Below are positions 1 through 11,236 of a DNA stretch of 64,000 nucleotides, one piece after another. Position 1 is the stretch's first letter. Every line of letters starts with the position of its first letter. A program made the translations under genes and the position numbers. Below the pieces are notes generated by a model. It was not told the DNA's origin and ran no database searches. It worked only from the letters and a program-made list of their open reading frames with translations. The DNA is from Paraglaciecola psychrophila 170 (lineage in GTDB: Bacteria > Pseudomonadota > Gammaproteobacteria > Enterobacterales > Alteromonadaceae), in assembly GCF_000347635.1 (NCBI RefSeq), contig NC_020514.1, positions 5,084,001 through 5,148,000 of the forward strand. The letters run 5' to 3'.

Positions 1-1106
1 AATGCCACCGCAAGCTGAATGTCCTGTTCTAGCTGTTTATTATCACAGGGCAGTTTTATTCGTAGTTGTGCAGTGTGCGCTCCAGCCTTGAGTACTTGTT
101 CTAAGACAGATAAAGACTGCGTTACCGAATACACCTTTAAAGGCAAGCTGACATTGGCAAAATCAAGTTGAGAAACATCTGCCAGTTGTGGGTACTGAGG
201 CAGTATAATCTCTGGAAAATGCACTAAGTCATTGGGCCAACCATGACGCGCTAGCACCCCAGGTCCTTTGCCTAAACCATAACTGCCACTGAGTCCTTGA
301 TGTACATAAGCTTTAGCAATCACAATGGCATCTAATAAAGGATGACCTAATGCCATCGTCGTCGCTATTGCTGATGAAAGTGTGCAACCTGTGCCATGAT
401 TGTGGCGAGTATTCACTCGGCTTCCACCAAATCCAATACGTTGATGTTGATGCTGTTCAGAAGTATGGGCAATCTTGTGGGCGGCTAACCAGTCAACGAC
501 CTGCAGGTTTTGACTATCTCCGCCTGTTACCAGAATATTGGTCTCGACTAACTGAGATAGATGATCAAGTGCTGATTGTTCAGTTTGCCCTTTCCCTTCA
601 AACGTTCCAGCTAACACCATCAACTCGTTATAATTAGGCGTCAACAACGTCACTTGTTTGGCTAGGCGCAGATAAGCGTCAACATTAGTCTGTTGTTTAC
701 CACTAGTGGTAAACAACACAGGATCCAAAATGATCGGTATCCGGGTATCGTGAGTTTGCTCATAGTCAGCTAAATTATCTGCTAACCAATTGCTTATCAG
801 CAAAACTTGCTCAGCATCGGCTAACACGCCAATCTTAATAACCTTGGGCGGCATATCGAATAGCAAACAATTTAACTGCCTTGTCAGCATATCTGGGGAT
901 ACAGCTGACACACCCTCTACGTGATAAGAGTTTTGGACGGTGACAGCGGTGATTATATTACAAGCATGACCGCCTAAATCTTGAATTGTGAGCGTATCTG
1001 CCTGAATACCTGCACCGCCGCCACTATCTGAGGCAGCGATGCTCCAGACAATCGGCCGGTCACAACCACTTACAAATAGCCTGTTATCATTTGAATAATT
1101 ATCCAT
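1..1106 (-). CDS. thiDE: ThiD-ThiE fusion (HMP/HMP-P kinase + thiamine-phosphate synthase), partial
   Basis: The reading frame opens at an ATG at 1106 and stays open to the window edge, so the C-terminus is missing. The N-terminal part is a ThiD kinase: it opens with the substrate-binding segment SDSGGGAGIQAD and carries the late motif HGTGCTLSSAIA with the conserved cysteine. ThiD phosphorylates hydroxymethylpyrimidine and its phosphate for thiamine synthesis. After about residue 270 the frame continues into a second domain whose start (VYSVTQSLSVLEQVLKAGAH, then QLRIK) matches the first strand and helix of ThiE, which joins the pyrimidine and thiazole halves. The start lies only 3 bases after the thiC stop, so it is almost certainly co-transcribed with thiC and controlled by the same TPP riboswitch. 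The fusion is seen directly; the function of the ThiE part is inferred from a fragment. Confidence 0.88.
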   Translation of the reverse strand, partial: MDNYSNDNRLFVSGCDRPIVWSIAASDSGGGAGIQADTLTIQDLGGHACNIITAVTVQNSYHVEGVSAVSPDMLTRQLNCLLFDMPPKVIKIGVLADAEQVLLISNWLADNLADYEQTHDTRIPIILDPVLFTTSGKQQTNVDAYLRLAKQVTLLTPNYNELMVLAGTFEGKGQTEQSALDHLSQLVETNILVTGGDSQNLQVVDWLAAHKIAHTSEQHQHQRIGFGGSRVNTRHNHGTGCTLSSAIATTMALGHPLLDAIVIAKAYVHQGLSGSYGLGKGPGVLARHGWPNDLVHFPEIILPQYPQLADVSQLDFANVSLPLKVYSVTQSLSVLEQVLKAGAHTAQLRIKLPCDNKQLEQDIQLAVA

Positions 1107-1109
1107 AAT

Positions 1110-3092
<1,983 letters not shown>

Positions 3093-3250
3093 TTAAAAAA
3101 TGAAGTTGCTTGTCTGGAGAGGTATGATGTTGAAAAGCACCAATTGTTGATAATTTGACATCACTAAATCTGATGCCATAAATACAACTTACTGGGTAAG
3201 TACTGTTTTAAACGCGCCAAATTTAAATTGGCTATGCTCAATAACATTAC

Positions 3251-3354
3251 GCTTGTTTCCTTCGCGGGTACTAGCCCGATCAGGTTCAACGGATCCCGAA
3301 TTAACGGTCTCAGCTTATGTTTTTCACCTCAGTAAAAAACACTAGCACTCCGAC
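3251..3354 (-). promoter_or_regulatory. TPP riboswitch (THI element) of the thiC operon
   Basis: Read on the minus strand, the leader has the aptamer landmarks in order: GTCGGAGTGC at the 5' side, CTGAGA in the pyrimidine-sensing part, TGAACCTGATCGGGCTAG and then ACCCGCGAAGGAA at the 3' side. These are the conserved strands of the thiamine pyrophosphate aptamer. The aptamer ends about 180 bases before the thiC ATG, leaving room for an expression platform. Binding of TPP is expected to switch off thiC-thiDE. I did not identify the expression platform with confidence. Confidence 0.95.
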
Positions 3355-3365
3355 AAGAAAAAACC

Positions 3366-3395
3366 ATTATAGACAGAGTAATAAAATTGACACAA
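3366..3395 (-). promoter_or_regulatory. Sigma-70 promoter for the thiC leader
   Basis: On the minus strand a perfect -10 box TATAAT (3371 to 3366) is preceded, with an 18-base spacer, by TTGTGT (3395 to 3390), a weak -35. The predicted transcription start falls near 3359, only a few bases before the riboswitch aptamer begins. The placement makes it the likely thiC promoter. Confidence 0.7.
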
Positions 3396-3571
3396 GGACT
3401 TTTAAATATAAACGACTAGCGATTCAAAATCTGTAATCAAAAAAACATGTGATTAATAAGCAATAAAATCATAATACAAAGCGACCAATTGTGTTGGGAA
3501 TTAAAAAAACATGTTAGACTCTTTATATATTATTATCCGAATTTTTTAACTTTTATTAGACAGTCTCCACT

Positions 3572-4909
3572 TTGAATTCTACCGAACTTCGCAGCGCTTT
3601 TTCTCTTGCCTTTGTGTATGTGCTTCGCATGCTTGGCTTATTTATGGTGATGCCAGTTATAGCTATTAGCGCCAAAACCTATCCAGATTATTCGGCTTTT
3701 CTTGTCGGACTAGCAATAGGTGGCTACGGCTTAACACAAGCCTTACTCCAGATCCCAATGGGGGTGCTATCAGATAAAATTGGCCGAAAACCAGTTATTG
3801 CAGGCGGTTTAGTTATTTTTGCCATCGGCAGTCTTGTGGCAGCGACCGCTGATAGTTTAACTTGGGTTGTAGTGGGTCGTTTTCTTCAAGGTGCAGGCGC
3901 AATTGCAGGAGCCATCATGGCATTGGCTGGAGATTTAAGCCGAGAAAGCCAACGACCAAAAGTAATGGCAATCATTGGTATATCTATTGGTTTCTCTTTT
4001 TACATAGCCTTACTTCTGGGACCTATCATCGCGAGTAGATTTGGCCTTAGTGGTATTTTTCTGATGACTGGGGTATTAGCTTGTCTGTGTGTTTTTTTAG
4101 TATTGTTTGTTGTACCTAATGCAAAAAATGTGGCACCTAAAGGCGATACTCTACCGGTTATTCAAGATTTAAAAATTCTATTTACGCACCCACAACTAGC
4201 CCGCTTAAATATTAGTGTGTTGTTATTACACATGTTAATTACACTACTCTTTGTGCAAATCCCAGTGTTTTTAGTCAATTTAAATTGGCCACTTGATAAG
4301 CATTGGCAAGCATATTCCGTGGTATTAGTTGTTTCTGTTGTAGGCCTTATTGGCTTTATGGCTATAGCAAAGAAATATAAAAATGCTGTTTTATCCATCA
4401 GTGTTGCAGGCTTAGCTTTAGTGTTTACTTTGATGATATTTAGTCAACAGTCTATTATTTATTTACTTGTACTAGTTTGTTTATTTTTTACTTGTTTCAA
4501 TTACTTAGAAGCTAATTTTCCAGCTATGGTGTCAAACATATCACCAGCTGGTAAAAAAGGCTCAGCTATGGGGATCTACGCTAGTTTTCAGTTTTTTGGT
4601 GCCTTTATGGGTGGTGTGTTATCCGGCAGTATCGGCGAGCTATTAGGCATTCAATGGGTATTTGGTTTAGCCAGTATTTTATGTTGTATTTGGTTGTTGT
4701 TGATCAGAGGTTTACAGGCGACGAATCGACTGAAACGTTATACACTTAAAACAACGACACAAATAACAAGTATGGCTTTACAGCAGCTTTCTGAATTAGA
4801 AGGTGTGGTGGACATAACGGTTGTTCCAAATGAACAAGTTATGTATCTAAAGGCAGAACAAGATTTCGATATTCAACAAGCTCGGCTTGTACTGAATTTA
4901 AAAGATTAA
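3572..4909 (+). CDS. MFS transporter with C-terminal YAM domain (YajR-like)
   Basis: A 445-residue major facilitator protein with about twelve hydrophobic segments. The loop between helices 2 and 3 has the MFS signature GVLSDKIGRKP (about residues 67-77). After the last helix (near residue 382) there is a soluble ferredoxin-like tail of about 60 residues (LQQLSELEGVVDITVVPNEQ onward), which matches the YAM domain of YajR. The inner-membrane substrate is unknown; YajR-like proteins are proton-driven drug or metabolite exporters. The start is TTG: an in-frame TAG lies four codons upstream and no ATG fits, and the N-terminus LRSAFSLAFVYVLRMLGLFM aligns with the family start. It ends 12 bases before ssb, so the two may share a transcript. 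Confidence 0.88.
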   Translation: MNSTELRSAFSLAFVYVLRMLGLFMVMPVIAISAKTYPDYSAFLVGLAIGGYGLTQALLQIPMGVLSDKIGRKPVIAGGLVIFAIGSLVAATADSLTWVVVGRFLQGAGAIAGAIMALAGDLSRESQRPKVMAIIGISIGFSFYIALLLGPIIASRFGLSGIFLMTGVLACLCVFLVLFVVPNAKNVAPKGDTLPVIQDLKILFTHPQLARLNISVLLLHMLITLLFVQIPVFLVNLNWPLDKHWQAYSVVLVVSVVGLIGFMAIAKKYKNAVLSISVAGLALVFTLMIFSQQSIIYLLVLVCLFFTCFNYLEANFPAMVSNISPAGKKGSAMGIYASFQFFGAFMGGVLSGSIGELLGIQWVFGLASILCCIWLLLIRGLQATNRLKRYTLKTTTQITSMALQQLSELEGVVDITVVPNEQVMYLKAEQDFDIQQARLVLNLKD

Positions 4910-4921
4910 TTAGGAGGAATA

Positions 4922-5530
4922 ATGGCGAGCAAAGGCGTAAACAAAGTAATCTTAGTGGGTAATTTGGGTAAAGATCCCGAAGTAAGATATACACCAAATG
5001 GCAAAGCCGTTGCCAATTTAACTTTAGCCACATCAGAAAGCTGGAAAGATCAAAGTGGCCAAATGCAGGAAAAAACTGAATGGCACCGCGTATCCATGTT
5101 TGGTAAGTTAGCTGAAATTGCTGGCGAATATTTACGCAAAGGCAGCCAGGTGTACATTGAAGGTAAACTGCAAACACGCAAATGGCAGAACAAAGAAGGC
5201 CAAGACCAATTCACCACAGAAATTGTTTTAGACCCATTCAATGGCGTTATGCAAATGTTGGGCGGTAAAGGTGGCGGTCAGTCTGAAGGCGGTTTCCAAG
5301 GTCAACAACGTCCTGCTGCGGCTCCACAACAATCAAATCAAGGTTATCAACAGGCACCCCAACAAAGTTATCAACAAACACCTCAGCAAGGGCAGCAATA
5401 CCAAAAGCCTCCAGCTCAAGGTGCGCCACAACAATCAAATCAAGGTTTCAACCAAGCACCCGCTCAGGGACAACAACCGGCTCCTATGGCTGAACCAGAC
5501 TTTGACTTTGATGACGATATCCCGTTCTAG
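4922..5530 (+). CDS. ssb: Single-stranded DNA-binding protein SSB
   Basis: SSB coats single-stranded DNA during replication, repair and recombination. Residues 1-110 form the OB fold (start [20 protein letters not shown], then the [11 protein letters not shown] strand). Residues about 115-185 are a Gln/Pro/Gly-rich disordered linker with several [14 protein letters not shown] repeats, and the protein ends in the acidic tip [10 protein letters not shown], which recruits replication and repair partners. At 202 residues it is a little longer than E. coli SSB because of the linker. A strong ribosome-binding site, AGGAGG, lies just before the ATG. A terminator follows. Confidence 0.97.
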   Translation: MASKGVNKVILVGNLGKDPEVRYTPNGKAVANLTLATSESWKDQSGQMQEKTEWHRVSMFGKLAEIAGEYLRKGSQVYIEGKLQTRKWQNKEGQDQFTTEIVLDPFNGVMQMLGGKGGGQSEGGFQGQQRPAAAPQQSNQGYQQAPQQSYQQTPQQGQQYQKPPAQGAPQQSNQGFNQAPAQGQQPAPMAEPDFDFDDDIPF

Positions 5531-5573
5531 CACTCTGTTTTTACTAAAGTAAGGTGCAGCAAAAAATATTAAG

Positions 5574-5598
5574 GCCCTGTTTTTACAGGGCTTTTTTT
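5574..5598 (+). terminator. Rho-independent terminator after ssb
   Basis: Stem GCCCTGT (5574-5580), loop TTTT, complementary ACAGGGC (5585-5591), then seven T (5592-5598). It is perfectly paired and lies 43 bases after the ssb stop. Confidence 0.92.
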
Positions 5599-5634
5599 AT
5601 TCCTCTAAGTTATTCAGGATAACTTAGAGGAATA
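5598..5634. repeat. 16-bp perfect inverted repeat next to the ssb terminator
   Basis: The arms 5598-5613 and 5619-5634 pair perfectly over 16 bp around a 5-base loop (TCAGG). It begins inside the T-tract of the ssb terminator and has no T-tract of its own in the forward direction. It may be a second stabilising hairpin or a mobile-repeat scar; function unknown. Confidence 0.75.
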
Positions 5635-5767
5635 TCTATATCGAAGCATCTGCAAATATTACAAATATGTAACTTGTCCTGAAAATTCAAAGATAATGAA
5701 GCATTAGACAGTTTCTTTGAATGGCTTGTATATATTGATATATCCTCTAGATTATGGACGCCAATAA

Positions 5768-7326
5768 ATGAAAGAAAAGCTTCTCGTTGTGGATGACAAC
5801 ACTACAATTTTGCGGATTGTTGACCTTGTTTAAGAAAACAAAGGTTATGCGTCAATACTGCCACTAGCGGTGAAGAAACCTACCAACTCGCTTTCAGTTT
5901 TCAGCCTGTCTTAATGGTTCTAGATGTCAACATGCTCAATGGGTGAAATGGCTTTGCAACATGTCAAAATTTAAAGCTGATATTCGTTTATCTACTATCC
6001 CAATAATATTCTTAACCGGCAAAGTTGGCCAATTTGAAGAAGGCTTTGAATTAGGCGGTGCTGATTAGGTATTAAAACCCTTCAACAAAAAAAATTCATT
6101 GTACGCATTCAATTTTACTTAAAAGTGCGCCACTTGGTGAATGAGGTGCAACAAGCAAACGAGAATCTAGAAAGCAAAATACAGGCCCGAACCCAAGACT
6201 TAACTGATTCAAATAAAAAGTTCAACCTCGTTATCAACCAAAGAAAGTTACTGGAAAGTCGTCTCAAACATGAGGTTTTAACTGACTTTTTGACATAACT
6301 ACACAGTGGTGCCTCCTTTGAAAGCAACTTGCAATATCTATTGGAAAAACGTGACCCTAAGCTACAAAACGGTGCGTTAATATTTTTGGATTTGTTTAAG
6401 TTTGAAGTAATCAATCAACGTTTTAGTTGGGATGCAGGTGACTACTTTCTTAATTAAATCAGTAAGATATTACAAACACAGCTTGGGATAGGTAGACTTG
6501 GCGAAGACCAGTTTGCAGTGTAATTGAAACAAGCTACCACAGCGTCTGCCAAAACAATTGCAAGGGGCTTAGTTGATTGTATTAGCGGCTTTCCGGCTAA
6601 GTGGAAAGAACAGACGGTTCAAGTTGGTGTCTGTGTAGGTTTTTGCATGGTTGACAGCAGTGACTCAAGTGCAAAAAAGATAACCTCAAAGGCAATATAT
6701 GCATCGATTATTTCCAAAGGGGAAGGAGTAAGTTCTATTGTCAATGACCAAGACCACGCTGTTAAACAGGAAACTCTAGAGACGAATCAAAATTTAGCTA
6801 GCCGCATAGAATCGGCATAATATTTAGATAATCTCTCACTTTTTTATCAAAAAGTTCAACCTTTACAACAAACAACGAGAAAGCTGCCGTCTATTGAATG
6901 TTATTAAGATTAAAAAGAGAATTCTTAGATAGATGGATATTACCAAGCGAGTTTTTTGAGTTTACTGAACATAACAAAATAAAGAGTAAAGTTGATCTAT
7001 GGGTGGTGAAAGAAATTCTAAATTGATTGCAGCCTCTTGCAGCAAATCAAGCACTACAAAATAGATTTAGCCATATTTCAATCAATCTAACCGCAGAAAC
7101 CAAAGCCAACCCGATGTTTTTGGTCACACTTGAAAATAGATGGGTCCTTTACTCGCTATTATGCCAACAAACCGCCAATGCAATACTCTGCGAAATGCTA
7201 AAAAAAGGGGCAGACCTTACTGGTAACACTATGATTGCTTCGCGTATAGAACAAGAGTCGGTCGCTAAAAGTTTGACCGAACTAGGTATAGAGTTCGCCC
7301 AAGGCAATTTTGATAACCTCAACTAG
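5768..7326 (+). pseudogene. Decayed response regulator-GGDEF-EAL protein
   Basis: The ATG at 5768 starts a receiver domain (MKEKLLVVDDNTTILRIVDL) that hits a TAA at 5831. Pieces of the same protein continue in shifting frames: receiver segments LMVLDVNMLNG, PIIFLTGKVGQFEEGFELGG and, after a TAG, VLKPFN; a GGDEF-like part (RFSWDAGDYFLN, then GRLGEDQFAV followed by a stop); and an EAL-like tail with LSLFYQKVQPL and, at the end, SLTELGIEFAQGNFDNLN. I count well over a dozen stops and frame changes spread along it, too many for sequencing error. When intact it was probably a phosphorylation-controlled enzyme making or breaking cyclic di-GMP. Two ORFs inside it (6524-6820, 7027-7326) are only remnants. 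Confidence 0.85.
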
Positions 7327-7356
7327 AAGGTTATCAAATACATACACAAAATATAC

Positions 7357-9378
7357 CTAGTATTGATATCGAACTGTGGCATAAACTGACCTAAATTCAC
7401 CTACAAAATAACGGTAACTGCCAAAACCAAAGTCGGCCCTTTCAGCATAATCTTCATCAGTAAGGTTGCTAACTCTGACACCGATATCTAGTGTTTCATT
7501 TAATGCCCAACCAGTTCGCAAATTAAGTAAGTTGTGACCACTATATTCAGCGCTATTCTCAGGATCAAGGTAATAATTACCTTGATGTACCCACTCCAAC
7601 TCGATGAAACTACCTGAATCAGTTCGCCAACCGAGTTGTGCACTGCCCATATGTTCTGGCGCCGTATCTATTTCATTATCTTTAATATTGATCCGACTTA
7701 GTGTTAGATTTGAGTCGTACTGGTGCTTAGCAAAAGTACCGTTAGCAGACGCGTAAAAGTATTGCCAATGATAACTTAGCACCAGTTCTATTCCACGATG
7801 AGAGGTTTCACCATTGCTGATATTTTGCCTATCAGTATCTTGAAAAATAAAATTATCTTTTTGCATAGAAAATAAGGTGACATCATAAAATAACGAGTCA
7901 GTCTTGCCTCTTAAGCCCAATTCAATCGAATTCACATCTTCAGCATCAAGTTCTGCCACTGTTTGGCCGGCTTGAAGTCTAAATAACTCTGTGGCTTGAG
8001 GTGCTCGATACCCTGTAGAATATTGAGCGTAGAGTCGATAGTTATTGGTTAATGCGTAGTTTGCATTAACTTGATACGACCATTCATCGTAATCGACTAC
8101 TTGGTCTTCAGGGCGAGTAAATCGACAGTTTTCAATACCTTGCGCACATGCACTGCCGGTACTTAATCGATTATCGTAATCATATTTGGTATGTTCATAA
8201 CGCACCCCAGCGCTGAGTATTAATTGTTGTGTTGCGGTCCATTGAAGTTGGGCAAAAGGAGAGTAGACAGTTGCATTCACCTTGTAATCATAATGAATGC
8301 CGGCGGGTAAAGTAGGCGAAAAGTCTTCTGCTTGGGTCTCAGTCAATTGCCCTTGAGTATAATCCACATCAAAGCCACTCAACCAACTCAAGTCGCCGTA
8401 ATACTTTTGGAATTGTGTTTGCACACCAACACTTGAATGACTGTTATCTTCGATGGGTTGCCAAGGAAGATAATGCTGTAAAAACTGCATATCTGTCGAC
8501 CTTATATAGGGCGTAATGGTAAAGCTTGTGGTGTCGTTTTCAACATAACTGATTTGACTATAAACGCGCATCGACTGACTATCGCGAAACGCTTCAGGAT
8601 TAGGGTTTTGTCTTTTTAGTGACGCATCTTTATAAACCTCGAATCCGCTAATAAAACCAGCCGTTTCTTGTTTCAGATTACTGACCGCTAGTACATTTTT
8701 AATCTGCCATTTACCGCCTTGATATTGATGTATCAGGTTCACTTTTTGCTGCTCATAGCCACTGTCCTGTAAATATCCTGCATCTTTTGTAACGTTGCCA
8801 TATAACAAAAAACCATGTTGTTCACCTGTTGTAGACAAACTAAACATGCCACGGGTGTAATCATGTGGCCCCAGACTCAAAGACACACTGGATTGCTGGG
8901 TATCAAAAGGATTAGGGGTCAGCACATTAATCACCCCATGCACTGCATTCGAGCCATACATAGTACTTGCAGGGCCACGCAACACTTCAAGCGAGGATGC
9001 CTGTTCAGTATTGGCATCGAACAATTGATTTACATTACAAAATCCTGGGGCACGAAGCGAAATACCATCCTGGGCAATAAAGAATGCACCACAACCACCT
9101 GTTCCAGTTAGCACCGGTGAACGAATCGCAGTTAGGTGTTCTTGGCCATTACCCCGACTGATCCAAGCGCCCGGTATGCGCACCAAAGCTTGATTGATAT
9201 GCTGCTGTTCTATCAATCTTAAACTTTCATCGTCTAACCAACTGATATTACTAGCGACATCCAACACTTTTTGACTAGCCCGAGAAGCTGTAACAGTAAT
9301 TTTCTCTATGGGTTGCTCTTGGCTAAAAACCGATGTGCTTAGTAGTATTAACATGAGGTAACTAATATTTAGGTTCAA
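7357..9378 (-). CDS. TonB-dependent outer-membrane receptor
   Basis: A 673-residue TonB-dependent receptor that would import a scarce ligand across the outer membrane. Residues 1-19 are a signal peptide ending in VFSQ. The plug domain follows (ITVTASRASQKVLDVASNIS as the likely TonB-box region and plug start) with the typical VLRGPASTMYGSNAVHGVIN segment near residue 135. The rest is a 22-strand type beta-barrel rich in aromatic alternation, ending FRSVYATVRYQY, with the C-terminal aromatic expected of outer-membrane barrels. The plug has a paired-cysteine loop (GTGGCGAFF and APGFCNVN). The ligand cannot be told from the sequence. It lies 147 bases downstream of a PAS-AraC regulator gene on the same strand, which may control it. 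Confidence 0.92.
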   Translation of the reverse strand: MNLNISYLMLILLSTSVFSQEQPIEKITVTASRASQKVLDVASNISWLDDESLRLIEQQHINQALVRIPGAWISRGNGQEHLTAIRSPVLTGTGGCGAFFIAQDGISLRAPGFCNVNQLFDANTEQASSLEVLRGPASTMYGSNAVHGVINVLTPNPFDTQQSSVSLSLGPHDYTRGMFSLSTTGEQHGFLLYGNVTKDAGYLQDSGYEQQKVNLIHQYQGGKWQIKNVLAVSNLKQETAGFISGFEVYKDASLKRQNPNPEAFRDSQSMRVYSQISYVENDTTSFTITPYIRSTDMQFLQHYLPWQPIEDNSHSSVGVQTQFQKYYGDLSWLSGFDVDYTQGQLTETQAEDFSPTLPAGIHYDYKVNATVYSPFAQLQWTATQQLILSAGVRYEHTKYDYDNRLSTGSACAQGIENCRFTRPEDQVVDYDEWSYQVNANYALTNNYRLYAQYSTGYRAPQATELFRLQAGQTVAELDAEDVNSIELGLRGKTDSLFYDVTLFSMQKDNFIFQDTDRQNISNGETSHRGIELVLSYHWQYFYASANGTFAKHQYDSNLTLSRINIKDNEIDTAPEHMGSAQLGWRTDSGSFIELEWVHQGNYYLDPENSAEYSGHNLLNLRTGWALNETLDIGVRVSNLTDEDYAERADFGFGSYRYFVGEFRSVYATVRYQY

Positions 9379-9495
9379 AAGATCTCCGAGGGTAAAGTTT
9401 AAGATAAAATAATGAGGTTATTTTAAGTCATAATATGTGGCATTCCTACGCACAAGATGTAAAAAATCACATCAGATAGGCCATAACATTTTTTA

Positions 9496-9511
9496 AAGTC
9501 AACGCTGACTT
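9496..9511. repeat. Small dyad between the AraC-type gene and the receptor gene
   Basis: AAGTCA-ACGC-TGACTT, perfect 6-bp arms around 4 bases. On the minus strand it follows the regulator stop by 14 bases and is followed by TTTAAAAAA. It may be a weak terminator or an operator in front of the receptor gene. Confidence 0.4.
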
Positions 9512-9525
9512 GACTAAGTTAGCGC

Positions 9526-10296
9526 TCACATTAGTTGGTTATCAACAGTGTTTTGTTGCATGTTTTCTCTTAATTGAGACGGCAAAGTACCAAACATCAA
9601 ACGAAACTGGCGGCTAAAATAACTATGCTCCGAAAAACCACACCGATATGCCACGTCAGCGATGGGTAATCGTGTTTCAATTAACATCCGACGGGCATTT
9701 TCTAATCGAATTTCGTTGATAAATTGTTTAGGCGTTTTAGACAAATACTTTTTAAAACGCCTTTCAAGGGCGCTGACTGATATAAAGGCAAGTTTAGCTA
9801 AATCTTCAATTTTCAAGTCTCGATGAAAATTTTCTCGCACATGCTCTACTGGTGCCTTTATCGCATCAATGCTTGATAACACCTGTGATGCCTTAGATAA
9901 CAAGCGAGTGAAACCATAAGAACCGATGATAGTATTTTGACTATCAAATAGAGGCCGCTTCGAAGTTGAGAACCAAGCAAATTCGCCAAACTTAAGAATA
10001 TTCAATTCTAAGCGGTCAGTAATCACATTGCCGCTCATCACACTTTGATCATCGGTGATAAATTGTTTGGCGATATGCGGTGGGAAAAAGGCTGCGTCAG
10101 ACTTACCTAAGACTTGACTAATTGAATGCATACCAATGTGCTCAACAAACATTTTATTGGCATAAACCACCCGACTTTCGGTGTCTTTAATCCAAAAAAT
10201 CACATCCGTTAGTAAATCAAACATACTAAGAATTTGCTGGATACCAATCACATCTTGTAAAAATGGGGATTGTTGAAGACTTTTATATTCGGACAT
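9526..10296 (-). CDS. PAS domain-containing AraC-family transcriptional regulator
   Basis: A 256-residue cytoplasmic regulator. Residues about 20-125 form a PAS sensor (FWIKDTESRVVYANKMFVEH and, later, GSYGFTRLL). Residues about 150-245 are an AraC-type double helix-turn-helix: LAKLAFISVSALERRFKKYL for the first and IADVAYRCGFSEHSYFSRQF for the second. The PAS ligand is unknown. The downstream neighbour on the same strand is the TonB-dependent receptor, and the dead isomerase gene is divergent, so a local role in uptake or catabolism control is the simplest inference. No good ribosome-binding site is visible before the ATG at 10296. Confidence 0.92.
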   Translation of the reverse strand: MSEYKSLQQSPFLQDVIGIQQILSMFDLLTDVIFWIKDTESRVVYANKMFVEHIGMHSISQVLGKSDAAFFPPHIAKQFITDDQSVMSGNVITDRLELNILKFGEFAWFSTSKRPLFDSQNTIIGSYGFTRLLSKASQVLSSIDAIKAPVEHVRENFHRDLKIEDLAKLAFISVSALERRFKKYLSKTPKQFINEIRLENARRMLIETRLPIADVAYRCGFSEHSYFSRQFRLMFGTLPSQLRENMQQNTVDNQLM

Positions 10297-10463
10297 ATAA
10301 TAACGACTTTAAAAAGGAGTACGCCGAAATTATTGCATACAAGGGGGCATTTGTTCTACTCAAATCCGCGTCACAAATGGCGTTATTTATGTTAACTTAT
10401 TGTTATTAAATTTGTATTTGGCTATAAATTATGAATCAGCAACACAAAAGGTAGGTATCAGAT

Positions 10464-11236
10464 ATGGATACAACTATTAAAAATCATCACTATTACGCAG
10501 CCTACAACTAGCTTTAATAATTCCTATTGCATTGAGTTTGTCTGGTGTCACTTTCGCACATGAATTAGGTTTACAATTATTCAGTGTAAGAAAACAAATT
10601 GAACAGGATTTACCCCAAGCCTTTAGTCAAATCTATCAATGGGAGATCAAAGTAGTTGAGGGAGGAAGAACATTATATGGACATCCAGTTGAAGAGTATA
10701 GAAACCGACTATTAAAAACGACTTACAAATTGTGAGCGTAGATGTTTTGTTTGAAGAGCTGCGCAACACCCTGTAGCCGTAGTATACGAAGCTAAATACT
10801 TTGGCAGTCGTTTTACCACTTTTTATTGGATCACACACGATGCGGCAAAAGGCTTTGATTTGGAAGATGCTAAAGGAACAATAGAAGTCATGAATAGAGT
10901 GAGGAAAATGTTGAACATACTGCATTTCAAATGGACATATTTGGAAGAAGCAAGGGGGGATGGATCCCACTAATCTTTTACAAAAACACCTAGGCCGTTT
11001 TTGTCCTTACATTTAAAATATAGGAAGATGGGCACAATGAACTTGATCAATAGTAAAGCAGATGTTGAAACAAATGTGGTCTTAGGCACAGGAGATGTGG
11101 GTATTGCTTCTATTATGGCAGAAGCAAAAAACAAGGGACCCGTTATTTCTTTATCGAAGATGAATCTTCTAGAGTGCTTTCTCAAGTTCCCAAAAGTATA
11201 AAATATTTGAATGATTTAGATACAATCACGCATTAA
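10464..11236 (+). pseudogene. Decayed sugar phosphate isomerase/epimerase (secreted form)
   Basis: The fragments read as a xylose-isomerase-like TIM-barrel protein. A signal-peptide-like stretch (LQLALIIPIALSLSGVTFAH) is out of frame with the ATG at 10464. It is followed by ELGLQLFSVRKQIEQDLPQA, the usual start of these epimerases. Later pieces in other frames include NSKADVETNVVLGTGDV and, at the end, FIEDESSRVLSQVPKSIKYL before TAA at 11236, matching the family's C-terminal strand with the catalytic glutamate region. Several frameshifts and a large internal loss make it non-functional. Its divergent position next to the PAS-AraC gene and the receptor suggests a broken catabolic module. Confidence 0.78.

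Noticed and set aside
350..637. Open frame of 95 codons on the plus strand
   Set aside because: It is antisense to the thiDE frame, which has strong family motifs through the same bases.
4839..5552. Overlapping open frames on both strands across ssb
   Set aside because: They are by-products of the repetitive Gln/Pro-rich linker codons of ssb and show no protein signature.
6524..7326. Two ORFs of 98 and 99 codons as separate genes
   Set aside because: Both are parts of one decayed GGDEF-EAL protein, with matching pieces in the other frames on either side.
10532..11201. Two small ORFs of 67 and 66 codons as real small genes
   Set aside because: They continue each other as pieces of a sugar-phosphate epimerase when frame changes are allowed.
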